A program made the translations under genes and the position numbers. A stretch of 64,000 bases of DNA from Chelonoidis abingdonii. Its lineage: Eukaryota > Chordata > Testudines > Testudinidae. Under the pieces are notes generated by a model. That model ran no database searches. It was not told the DNA's origin and saw only the letters and a program-made list of their open reading frames with translations. Of this stretch, positions 47,291 through 58,215 are shown in pieces. Within the stretch, counting starts at the first letter, position 1, and each line of letters begins with the position of its first letter. Location: positions 78,461,043 to 78,525,042 of the forward strand of contig NC_133773.1 in NCBI RefSeq assembly GCF_003597395.2, in the 5' to 3' direction.

Positions 47291-47989
47291 CCCTATGCTA
47301 ATTCCCTCCCCCCCCCCGTTACTCAAGGAGCTATGTGAACAAGGAGGTGGCTAAATTCCTTGGGACTATAGGAGGGACAGTAATTTCACATCCTGGCGTA
47401 GTATATGGGACGGCAGAGTTGTTTGGGGAGCATGGGGTTCACCTGTACAACTTAGGTACTGTCATGTTTTTAACCGATGTAAAAGATGGTATTAGAAGAT
47501 GTCTGGGAACCTGACTGGGTGTGAGAGGGGGCAGCCAAGCTAATTTCTAGAGCTTCCTTGTGGTGGATGTCCAGTGCAGGTACTCCATAGGAAAAGTATA
47601 CAGTGATCGGATAAATGGCTTGGAAAAAGACTTAAAAAGAAGTGTTAGTTAAAGGAATGAACGGAGGATGGTTGAGGACTTCTATGATTGGTACGGCAGG
47701 GAGCCACCCCCCACATTCTTATAGCCCACCTTAACCCTCCTACAAAGTGGGGGTGGATGGTAAGGTCCTGGCAATGGATTTACCAAAGGGACATGGATGG
47801 AAAAAGATGGGGAGCTGGTAAAAGTCCCTCGCTAATTATGGAATAAACATGGGGTTACTTGTACTGTACCTTGTTATCTGCCGGGTAGTTTCAGACATCT
47901 AAGAATAAAGTTGTGGCCTGATTAAACCCATGTCAAATGTCTCCTGTTCTTCTTTTGGCATAGCCAGACAATTAGGTTTCCATTTCCCA

Positions 47990-48345
47990 TTTTCAAACAT
48001 GACTTAGGAGTCTAAGGGTGATTTATTTGGTCTCATGGGGCTCACACTATGGGGCTACAAATAACAGCGTAGACATTTCTGCTCAAGCTAGAACCTGCAC
48101 ATTGAGACTCAGCGAGGAAGAATGTTCTCAGAGCCCATGCGCTGCCTGAGCAGGAATGTCTACACTGCTATTAGTAGCCTGGTAGAGCAAACCCAAGTTC
48201 GTTGACCTGGGGTCTGAGGCTCCCTGTCCCCCTCCCCCTTTTTGGCACTGTAGACATAGTCTTAATCTTGTTGACTTTTAATGAGACTTAAGTCCTTGAA
48301 TGCCTAAGTGACTTTTGAATATGGTATTTAGGCCCATAAATCACT
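47990..48345. repeat. Old 'gacttag.c.cctaag' repeat split by a MITE
   Basis: 'cattttcaaacatgacttagg' (47989-48009, read as two blocks) on the left and 'gacttttaatgagactta' (48273) with 'gaatgcctaagtgacttttg' (48298) on the right belong to the family at 4537-4680. The MITE at 48020-48264 lies between them, so it inserted into this repeat. Confidence 0.5.
48020..48264. mobile_element. MITE of the 'TGTCTACACTGC' family, nested
   Basis: The right end 'cactgtagacatagtctta' (48247-48265) matches the family terminus. Inside, 'ggctacaaataacagcgtag' (48052) and 'ctacactgctattagtagcc' (48160) form an inverted pair, each next to 'acatttctgctca'/'tgagcaggaatgt'. The outer left end appears lost or degraded. 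No coding capacity. Confidence 0.65.
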
Positions 48346-48374
48346 ACAGCCTTTTAAAAATGTTTACTCTAGAC

Positions 48375-48675
48375 TAGAGATTGGCAACCTTTGGAATGCG
48401 GCTCTCTAGGGTAAGCACCTTGGTGGGCCGGGCAGGTTCAGCCAATCGCGGCTCCCACTGGCTGCAGTTTGCTGCTCCAGGCCAGTGGGAGCTGCAGGAA
48501 GTGGCGGCCAGCACATCCCTTGGCCTGGGCTGCTTCCTGCAGTCCCCATTGGCCTGGGATGGCAAACCGTGGCCAGTGGAAGTCACAATAGGCTGAATCT
48601 GTGGATGCGGCAGGTAAACTAACTGGCTCCTGCCTGACAGGGTGGTTACCCTGGTGGTCCGCATGCTGATCCCTT
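48375..48675. mobile_element. Fold-back hAT element with perfect 8-bp target duplication
   Basis: A 301-bp element flanked by the identical 8-mer CTCTAGAC (48367-48374 and 48676-48683). Ends 'tagagattggcaacc' and 'gcatgctgatccctt' are inverted. The interior is a long imperfect hairpin, for example 'gcggctcccactggctgcag' against 'ctggccagtggaagtc'-type sequence on the other side. It is GC-rich with AT-rich flanks. The opposing frames at 48374-48664 and 48381-48596 reflect the hairpin symmetry and are not genes. Non-autonomous. Confidence 0.88.
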
Positions 48676-48683
48676 CTCTAGAC

Positions 48684-50890
48684 CATCAAGCTCCTTCTCA
48701 CTTGTGACTAGAACCGATTAAATAATAGTCATTGAATACTTTATTCAACAAAATTTGCAATATTTTTCAAATAATATTGAACAATTCCTCCACCTCCCCT
48801 CATTCATTCAACTCAAGCATCAACATTTTCCTTTCTAGGAATTTTTAGCAACCATTCATAAAATTCATTGGTGCACCAGAAGTGAGATGTTGGATTCTTT
48901 TACTATTTTGTTTAATAATTCTACATTCTGTCCTGCATTCAAAATTAATTTATGTCACTTACTAATTCTTAATATTGTGCCACTTTTCTAATAATAACAA
49001 GTAGAAGCATGAATGGGAAAGGCTATTATTTACTAGATACAGCTCAATGCACCATGTAATCAAATCCTTTGTCAGAACATCCTGCCACATAATCAGATCT
49101 TGTGAATTGTCAAAGGCACTTCTATAAATTTATATTTTCATTTAAAGCCTCAGTAAGCTTGTCATGGTGTGGGGTAAGTACATTTTTCCTTTAGTTTTAT
49201 ATTGTTCTAGATCTTTATGTATTCAGTAATTACATTTTCTTCAAATACTTTTTCACTGCAGAAACTGTAACACATTCTCTCTACACCTACATCAAATTCA
49301 TCTCTACAGAGCACAATACATTAGGCTATTGTTGAGATGATTTACCTACAGCATGCTCCCTAGATGACGATTTTCAAAAAGTTTAAAGACATCTTCCACA
49401 TACCCTAATAAGTATTTTGCTGAGCCAAGTTAATAAATAATAATAATAAATACTCAAGCTACAATGAGATTAATCAGACCATCCCACAAAGAATGATTTT
49501 TAATAAAAATTCTGTGAGGTTTGTGACTTTGGCTTCAGTCTCATGTACTATTTCTAACAGGTTGTGGAACACGTTTAGAATTTTTATTTACTTTAAGGAA
49601 CAACTGGAAGCTTTCTTCATAAGGTTCATTGTATTGATTAGAATGACTAAGTCCAAAATCAATCTGAACCTCTCTGAAGAGGCTGGTTGACTCACCACTA
49701 ATAGAAAATAATGGTATTGCACAAATATTCTTACAGGACAAAAACTGCATATTCTCTAAGGAATCACAGTATAAGACATACAAAACTGCCAGAAAATACA
49801 ACATTTGCCACAGAAAATATATTAGTTAGGTATTTATATATAAAAGAATGCATGTGTATATATATATATTTCCAAAATGTGCTTTTCCATATAGGCTATG
49901 AACTCAAAGAAACGTTGACATTAATTTAAATCTTCCTTGATACCTGAAAGTGTTCGGAGCTCTGTTCTAATTTCTTGCAATATTTGCAGTCATACATTCC
50001 CAAAGAGACAGATTGTGTGTGTCATGCAAGTCATTTTTACAGTTCAAGCATAATACCTGGTATTTAGCATCTGTTCTCCAGACAGCCACATTTAATCTAC
50101 TGTAATTAGATGATGATGATGAAGATATCTGCCAATTAAAAAAATCAAGCAATGTATGTAAGCCAGAACAATAGCGAGAAGGAGGAAAAGAGTTAGGGGA
50201 GAGAACAAAAGTATCCCAATTAAAATGAAGAACAAAACAGCTGAAGTGGAGATGAGTGACAGCTTTCTATAGCCAACACAGAGAACTAGTGCAGTGCGAA
50301 AACTTCTAAAATAGGCTTGCAAAAGAGCCAGCCAACCACTGGAAAGAAAAATATTTATCAAATAAATTATTGGATAGTATTGCCAGCATTAATCTAATAA
50401 ACTGTCTATGTAAATTCACAAAATTCGCTAAGCAACGACTCAGACAATATATGGATCACATCTTCATATCAATGACTTTATAAACTCTTACCATCAGCCT
50501 TGCCTTGCATGATATTCCTGATTAATGGATACTTTATATATTGATCTTCTTTACATCAAGAGACACAGAGGTCAAGAGAGGACACTTTTCAGCAGCTGCG
50601 GCTTTATTTAATATGTCCACTGCGATTTCACAAGTGTAGAATAGCCTGTCTGTAGTATGGAATCATATGGAATTTTAATGGTGATTCCAATGTAGTGAAT
50701 TTTATCCAGTGTGCCTGGCAATTTGGAAGATTAGTTAGAGTACAGAGTTGACTTTAATGAGACTGACATTTGGTCCTTCTGTGGGCACTGGTGCTTTGCC
50801 CTTGAGATATTGGCTAATAAGTAATAATAACATGTTATATTTAAATATATTCTATATCTGATTAGTGATAGCTAGGGCCTAGCAAAGTGA
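48684..50890. other. Unique AT-rich DNA
   Basis: About 2.2 kb. Contains a short (TA)n run near 49856. Frames up to 89 codons (50092-50361 minus, hydrophobic by composition) show no recognisable domain. No gene supported. Confidence 0.5.
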
Positions 50891-50894
50891 AAGG

Positions 50895-51045
50895 ATGATC
50901 CATTTGTTAGCATCCTAGCCTACCACAGTACTTGAGATACCTAGGTTCTAGCCCTTGCACTACCACAGACTTCCTATGTGCCCTGGGCTCTCTGTGCTTC
51001 AGTTCCCTATCTGTAAAAATCAGAGGGATGTTGAGATACTACAGA
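50895..51045 (+). repeat. MIR-like SINE, sense
   Basis: 'ctaggttctagcccttgcac' (50941), 'gtgccctgggctctctgtgc' (50978) and 'cagttccctatctgtaaaaa' (51000) follow the order of the MIR tRNA-related region, core and 3' part. Diverged, non-coding. Confidence 0.7.
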
Positions 51046-52048
51046 ATTGCAGGGCACAGAAGTACCTAAGACTGACTGACAGAACAGCTTCATAATGGCC
51101 ACGTGCTTGTAGCTTGTTGCTTCTTTTTGATCAGCTCCCAGCAAGCAGCGCAAGGGGGGACAAGTAGGGCCAAGAGGGGAGAGAGTTAGGGGTGCACAGC
51201 TGCCCCCCCACAGTCCCAGACTGCATGCTGGGGGGATCTAGTCACATAGAGTGTTGGGATTCTTTGGGATGGACTTGTTTTGGCCTAGTTTTGAAATAGG
51301 ATTAGCTTGATTTTTGGCTTATTGTGAATGTCAGGGTGCTTATTTATCATGTGAAAGTTGGCAACTGTGATGAGCACCTTAACTCTCTGCTTCTCTGGCA
51401 GGTGAGCTATAAGGCTTTTGTCAAGTTCACAAGTGAAATTGTCATGAGCCTTCCAGGTGGGCAGACAGGAAGCTGAAAAATTCTGTTTCAATTCTGCTGT
51501 AATGGAATGAAGAAAAATCCCCTTTTTGCAAATAAATTTACATTTTTGACATTTTCACCCGGGTTTGGAACAAAGATGTTTTGAAAAAATGTGAAATTTT
51601 TCACAGGGAAGTGTTCCCAATTTCTGGTCAGCTCCATTATCCACACTGATCAGAATGGTAGAAAATGTCTGAATTTTTGTCTTGGTTTGTATTTGGTTTT
51701 GAGTTTAAATTTGGGTCAGTTTTTACTTCTGATGAATTGGTTTAACAAAGCCTTAAGAGTAACTCCCAGACAACATTACATCAGGAAAAAGAAAGTTATT
51801 ACTGTCCTGTTTTTCAGTCTCTTTCTTAAACAGAACACCACATAACTTTTACAACCGTAAGAGTTTGTTTTGCAAATACTATTACCATAACCTGTCAGAG
51901 CATAAGACTACACGTGTCCTTTCTGAACTGACTTAGGGAAAAGAATTACTCAGTTGCATGCAGTGTATGTTTATGGTTGGGCCAAATATTTTTCTTATTG
52001 ATGCCATTAGAAGATTTCTGGTTGACTTTTAATGAGACCAAGATTTAG

Positions 52049-52050
<2 letters not shown>
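51046..52050. other. No gene recognised
   Basis: About 1 kb. It includes a short G-rich block (51150-51240). Nothing else is identifiable. Confidence 0.45.

Positions 52051-52087
<37 letters not shown>
52051..52087 (+). repeat. (TG)18 microsatellite
   Basis: An uninterrupted alternation of TG for 37 bases. Likely polymorphic in length. Confidence 0.97.
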
Positions 52088-52089
<2 letters not shown>

Positions 52090-54640
52090 ACCTTCTACAA
52101 CACTAATTCACCACAGAGATAGAAACTGAGAAAATCTGAGTAAGGTTTCTTTAATTTACTTAGCTAATGAGGAATATGATAGAGAATCATAATTAATATC
52201 CCTCATTATTGACCAACAGTGTGTCCCTGTGTCTGCCTATGATGATAAAGACTTGCACAGTCTCATAAAAAGCAGCAAGAGGGCAGCTGGTTAATTTTCC
52301 TTTCAACAGCCTCTACTGTGTTCTTTGGCAAATAAACAACTTAGACAGACTAAAAATGAGAGAAAGGGAGAACAAACATTTACAAGATAGGTAGGACCAA
52401 AAATGCTCATATTGTCCTGACCTTCTACTAATAAAAGTTAAAATAAAGAGCTATTTAACTTGATGTTGATAGTTGTTCCTGCAGTGCATGCAAGTATATT
52501 TTAATTAAAGATGGGGGGAAAAAGTTATATTTAGGTAATGTTTTTGACCTCCCTAATTACCAGCTATAAATATATTGACCCAAAGTTGCTAGAAAGCATA
52601 TTGCAAATGAAACCCAACACATCTTATTATTTTGTTTGTGGTGTGTCATAGTGACTAAAATATTAGATGCTTTCCAAACACACAGGTTACAGTCCTAGTC
52701 CCAACGAGTTTACAGTCTAAAGGGATGAAGACAAACAAAGGATGGGGGGAAAGAATGTAATGGTAATATTAGGCATGTGTTTTAATTAAATGTTTTTATT
52801 TTTTTTAAGTTTAACACACTAAAGTCCCCTTCCCCTTTCCTCTCCACAACTTAACCATCTTTTCTTTTCTCCTGCAGTTATTACCAGTTTCAGTTCCAAT
52901 GTACTTATGTTCCTCTTTCTTGCACTCAATTCTTCCTCTATTTACAGATTACCACTTCACTTATAAGTGAAATAGATAAGCAGATGGCACATTTTATTCT
53001 TTAGATGATGATGGTATTGGTGATCATGTTTACATGCTTTCCACTAGATGAGTCTTTGCTTATTTATTATCACTTGTATAATATCAGCACATGATTGGGA
53101 CAATCTGGAAAATCACAACAATACTAATTGTATATTTTTAGTTTCTAAACTGGTTAGTCTCTCAGTATTTCCAGAATTTCCAAAGACACTTCAGATGCCA
53201 TTCATTGCAGCACAGATGGCCCAAGAATTGAAGGTCACTGTGTCCTGGAATTAAGGGGCAAACTCAGCCCACAATGCAGAGCATTTATAGCCAAAGTGGA
53301 AGAGAGACTTCTCCCTAACAAGCCATGGAGGGAGAGGCTGTGGTACTGCTTTGCAGAAGTTACTTTGAGACAGCTGAAGATGTAGCCTAGTTGGATATTT
53401 GTGCATCAGTTCCAATGCAAAGATGTCTTCCACAGCCACAGAGGTGGCAGCTGGATGTGCTGCTAATGGTTTACATGAGGTTTAGGTGATACTTAGACTT
53501 ATGTGGGGCCTCTTCATAAAGATAATTTCTCTTTTTATGTATGTGACCAGAAGAAGGGGGCTTAACCACTGAAAACAGAATTGCATTTTTGGGACTACAT
53601 TTCTGCTGCAGAAGGTAGATTAGTAGCAGACAGCTTCTTTTGGTAACAGAAAATCTTTTGGGTGAGGTAAAAGAATTGACAGAGACAAGCAAAGCATTTG
53701 CTTGAACATATTAAAAAATTATTTTCAATAGATTATTCCTTTGTTCTGACAACGTTCTGTGTCCACAATTATACAGTCAGGAAAATTCAGAATAAGATAC
53801 CAACTTTGCAGCTGCTGAATGCTGCTTTTAGATGTTTAGATGATAATAGTTGAATGTTCTCCAATGAAGTGAATAAACTTTTATCATTCCTCCGTGGGGC
53901 TAATATGGATTAATTTTACTTAAATCAGAAAACAGGAAAAGAGTGTGAGAAGAAAAAGCTACGTAAAGGAGAAAAACCTATTGCACATACATTTACTAGT
54001 AACGTATCTTAGAGTTGCTTCAATGAGTGTTGTCCTTTGAGCAGTGCCACCTATAAGATTCTTATTTCAGTAATGAATGTGCAAGTTAATTATGCAACAT
54101 GATACTCTGATTGGGGCAGTCCAAGAAACCTCTTTATGGTTTAAAACCTAGCCAATCAAGATTTGCGATGTCTTTCAACAAAACCCCAATACAGGAAAAT
54201 GAGCATGTGTTGTCCTAATCCTATTTCTAGTCAACACCATAGAAAAGAAATTTGTTACCAAGATGAGCGTAATTTCTGTGGAATCTGTTAATAAAGGAAA
54301 ACCCATGTAAGGTTCAGAAATAAGCAAATATTACTTTTCTATCTATCTTTCTCTCTTCCCTCTCCCCATTCTTCTAACTCCTCATCTGGTTATGGGTCTT
54401 CTGGCTGAGTGAATGGTGTTTTCTCAAAAAGGGAGAGTCTTGCAACATGCCATGCAAGTGGTTAGACTAAGGATTAATCTAATCTCCTTTGAAAGCTGTT
54501 CCACACTGCATGCTCTGCAAGGACCTTGTGTAGGGCTTTTTAAGATGCTTTGTTTCAGAAGATTGTAGCTGTCCTGAGGGGCTTAGAGGGAAGTTTATTT
54601 ACTGAGTTAGTTAGCTTTGAAGACCAGGGCCCGGACTGTG
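52088..54640. other. Unique AT-rich DNA
   Basis: About 2.5 kb with no gene. At 52660-52745, 'ggttacagtcctagtcccaa' and 'gagtttacagtctaaaggga' are a diverged copy of the old dispersed repeat seen at 14060-14200. Confidence 0.45.
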
Positions 54641-54706
54641 GACTGGGAGGAACTGGCATATATGACTAATGTGGGTTGGGAGGAATTGGCATACTTGGCT
54701 AATAGG
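54641..54706 (+). repeat. 33-bp imperfect tandem duplication
   Basis: Units 54641-54673 and 54674-54706 share 'tgggaggaa.tggcata' and 'ggctaat'-like sequence. In the overlapping 119-codon frame (54617-54976) they read VDWEELAYMTN and VGWEELAYLAN. The unit length is a multiple of three and the differences are mostly conservative, but no domain is recognised and the frame has no supporting context, so I do not call a gene. Confidence 0.65.
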
Positions 54707-55009
54707 CCCACTGTGCTAAGGATGGTGAAGAGGAGCATTTATCTACCACCACCCTTTCCATACTTTTGGAGAGGTATTGGAGCCATTGTAGTGCAGTGCC
54801 ATCTGTTCCAGCTATGTGGACACATGAGTAACACCTTTGAGTTACCTGTGTCAAAAGCTGCAGAGAGGTTGAATAGTAGAACCAATAGATTATGTCCAGG
54901 CATTAAGGAAAGGGAAAGGCTGAGCTTTGAGATCAAGTGCATTTTAAGTGTGGAAGAACAAATCTCCCCTAGTTGATTGTAATAGGGATTACAAATTCAA
55001 ACTAAGTGT
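54707..55009. other. No recognisable feature
   Basis: About 300 bases; unrecognised. Confidence 0.4.
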
Positions 55010-55470
55010 CTCATAGACTCATAAACTTAAGGTCAGAAGGGACCATTATGGTCATCTAGTCTGACATCCTGCACAATGCAGTCCACGGAATCTCACCCAC
55101 CCACTCCTATAACAAACCCCCAACCTATGTCTGAGTTATTGAAGTCCTCAAATTCTGATTTAAAGACCTCAAGGTGCAGAGAATCCTCCAGCAAGAGACC
55201 TGTGCCCCACACTGCAGAGGAAGGTGAAAGACCTCCAGGGCCTCTGCCAATCTTCCTTGGAGGAAAATTCCTTCTCAACCCCAAATATGGTGATCAGTTA
55301 AACCCTGAGCATGTGGGCAAGACTCACCAGCCAGCACCCAAGAAAGAATTCTCTGTAGTAATTCAGATCCCACCCCATCTAACATCCCATCACAGACTGA
55401 TGGGCATATTTCCCTGTCTGAGTTGGCCAGCTAATTTTTTACTGCCTGAATCACTCCCCCTCTTCCCCCC
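55010..55470 (-). mobile_element. CR1 3' untranslated end, antisense
   Basis: On the plus strand 'aggtcagaagggaccattat' (55031), 'catctagtctgacatcctgc' (55053), 'gcagagaatcctccagcaag' (55176) and 'ggaggaaaattccttctcaa' (55259) are in the order of a reverse-complemented CR1 3' region. The 141-codon frame at 55076-55501 is an accident of this repeat. 5'-truncated before any coding region. Confidence 0.8.
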
Positions 55471-57880
55471 ACCCGGAAACAAGAAAAGAGGAATGGCTTA
55501 GCAAGAATAAACATATTTGGAATATCTCAAAAACAGATAGGACAGGAAGCCATTGGATAAACTTCCAAGGGAAGTAACGTCAACAGTTTCAGAAGAGGTG
55601 CTAAGGTCCTTTATAACTCAGATGGTGCCTGGTATGTCTACACTGCTCACGTTACAGTGTAGCCACAGCATCAAAGGCATTTCCCAGCACACCAAACATT
55701 TAACAGGATAACTAAAGTTCTCAAAGGCCTGAGGAGCCAGAAAGTTTCCTAAGGAGAACTACCTGAAAAATTCCAGAGTGAGGTAAAGCTAGAAAAAGGA
55801 GAATAATCTGTGGATAGCATGGATACAGTGTCTAAAACAGACAGGAGCTACCGGGCATCATCTTAACCCCATTTCTCTAGATTTACACATTAAAATAAAT
55901 ATTTAATAATATTAGCCAACTAGTAGAAAGAGTATTGATTCCTATTTGACTTTAGGCTATTGAGAGATATTGAAGTTTCTTTTTACATTACTGTGCTTAA
56001 TTGGCCCATTTTTGTACAATAAAGTTTTCTTATTGATATGAATGTCATGTTTCAAATTAGGATTGCCAGAGAAATGCAGTTGGTAGTTGTCCAGAATTGA
56101 GAAAATTCTTTTTAGAAGAACAGAAATATGTTAAACTGTTTGGGTCTGGTCTGATACCAGACAACCAAGCATAATTCCATTGATAAGTCATTGGAAGTTG
56201 CCTGTGTACATAAGAGGGCAGAGCTGGACCATCCTGTAGATGGTTCCACATACTTTTAGAACTCATACCAACCCTTTTTTGAGGTTGCAAAATGTCCAGG
56301 TAAATGGATTGTTTTTTGCTTCTAGCTTGCTTGAGTAAGAGCTGAAAGAAAAGGATCAGACAAGAGTGATGGCTCTTTTCCTTTCTGTTTAACCTTTATA
56401 TCAACAAAGTACAGTAACAGAGAGATGGAAAGGAAGCTAGTTATTTTCTCTGGGTCAAGTCATCTCACCTTGGGCCTTAAGACTTCCTATAATGTGTTGA
56501 ATTATTTTATCTGCCTCTGAACTCAATGGAGTGAAGGGCACCCAACACCTCACATGCTAAGGCACTATCAGACTGGGCATCGTCAACCATTAATCTGGAA
56601 AAGGAGGGCAGTTCTGATCCTGCTCCCATTGAAATCAAATAGTTTTGTGTGTGGTTTTTTTGTTGTTGTTGTTTTGTTCTGGAACACAGCACAGTCCACA
56701 TGCCCATCTGAAACCAATAGCATATAGGCAAGAAGTGTCTGCTTACCAGTAACTTGCTTTAACTTCTGCAGTTGAAGTTTTCCAAGCTTGTTCGAATAAG
56801 CCTGGACACTACTGGCCAACTAACCCCCAAAATCAGAAATATAGATTTAGCAAACTAATCCTTTTGGCAGGATTATGTTAATTTTGCAACACCAGCCTAG
56901 AAATGCTTGTCTTCTGGAATGTCCTTGTCTTGACCTATATTTTACTAGACTCAGATAGTGTCTGCACTAGATTTTCCACACATATAGAACTTAATATACA
57001 TTTGCCCTTCTAAAAATGTTGTTTTTATTCTTAATATTATTTTGAAAGTTTCCCTGTTACTTTCCATATGAAATAAGAATTCATTTGAAGAATTCTGGAG
57101 AATTGCCAAAATAACTTCATTGCTAGGCCTAATTTGAAATGTGACATTCATATCAATAAGGAATTGTATTGTAAGGAAACAATATGTCTTAACTTAATTA
57201 AAGTCAAAAGAAAATGCATAAATACCAATCTATATTTGCAGGATCATTAGTAATACAATTAGAAGTGGTGCATGATCGTACACATTCAAGTCTATACAAT
57301 CAGTTACAAAATTCTTTGTGAGGAGTGTACGTTTTGCAACAGTGTTGCTCTTCAGACACTTACAATGAAGCTTTTCCTCTATCAGTACTTAGTTGACTGG
57401 AAAATTCATGATTTTGAACCCACATTTTCAATCTGAGACCAATATACTCCATCATGACGAAATTAAAATTTAACTAATGTTGTGGCTCTAGACTGACACT
57501 TCAGTCTTAATTCATCCTTAATACAGCAGCATATATGCAACGTAAAATCATTCATTGTTGTGAGACTCCGCAAACCCTAATTACATCAAAATGAGTTATT
57601 AATATTATATTATTTATTTGTACTCTGGTAGTGCCTAGAGGACAGAGTCCTATTGTGTTCATGTGTATACAGAGAGCTGTTGAGAGGCTAATGAGAGGAT
57701 ATATAATAGAGTCATAAAGATATTACAACCTAAGTATAATTTCAAATCTTAAATTCTTACTCTGTTTATATTTTAATGAGTTTAAGCCAGCACATTTGTT
57801 ACTTTATTGCAAAGATCATGTTTAATGATGTGTAAATAGTTTAAATATTTTAAAACACTTAAGAAAAAATAAAAGAATAG
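55471..57880. other. Unique AT-rich DNA with small repeat scraps
   Basis: About 2.4 kb without a gene. 'ggtatgtctacactgctcac' (55631) is a stub of the MITE family. 'ttctgatcctgctcccattg' (56612) and 'tagtgcctagaggacagagt' (57631) are old dispersed repeats. Confidence 0.45.
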
Positions 57881-57883
57881 ACC

Positions 57884-58215
57884 CTTCTTCTTCGAGTGCT
57901 GTCCCTGTGGGTGCTCCACTCTAGGTTACAGTGTGTCCTGGTGCCATTGATCGGAGATTTTCGGTAGCAGTGCCTGGTTGGGACGCACGCACTGAGTTGG
58001 TATCTCCCGTCTCGTTGAAATCTTCCTGAGTGCATGCGCCCCACACCCTCCTCAGTTCCTTCTCAACCGTCCTAGGCCGAAGACGGAACTCGGGACAGTG
58101 CTGCCTTCTCTTCCCTGATCTCTATAGGAAACAGTAACAAAGAACATAGAAATAATTATTAGTTACATCCCAGTTGTAACTAGTGTAGTTACATAGTTAG
58201 TTACTTATGTAACCC
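57884..58215 (+). repeat. DIRS 5' terminal repeat and leader
   Basis: Begins 'cttcttcttcgagtgctgtc' and continues through 'ccctcctcagttccttctca' (58047) to a 'gttacatagttagttac'-type run (58188-58205), a leader I recognise from turtle DIRS elements. The matching inverted end is expected downstream of the window, so the inverted arrangement cannot be checked here. Confidence 0.7.

Larger units (their letters stand above)
46728..47325 (-). mobile_element. Penelope-like retroelement fragment with inverted 5' part
   Basis: On the minus strand the 3' end lies near 46728 ('gactaacacagctg') and the terminal segment with a decayed hammerhead core runs up to about 47038. The remaining part, 47040-47325, is in the opposite orientation: read on the plus strand it is the end of the Penelope ORF ('acacttcaatctcactggtc', 'ctggaagtggatgggtcatt') followed by a poly-C run and 'gttactca'. 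The same 'gttactca' occurs at the inversion joint (47022-47029, as its complement). A sense 3' part plus an inverted upstream part is the classic product of twin-primed target-site reverse transcription. Confidence 0.75.
45731..47960 (+). mobile_element. Long dispersed repeat interrupted by a Penelope-like insertion
   Basis: The two parts, 45731-46727 and 47326-47960, are texts I recall as neighbouring in a single turtle repeat. The 3' end carries 'ggaataaacatggggttac' (47840) and 'aataaagttgtggcctg' (47904), which look like polyadenylation-type signals near the end of an LTR or retroposon. No open frame of meaning remains. Superfamily and 5' limit are not established, and the joining of the two halves is inference. 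Confidence 0.4.

Noticed and set aside
55076..55501. 141-codon frame
   Set aside because: It coincides with the antisense CR1 3' untranslated region.
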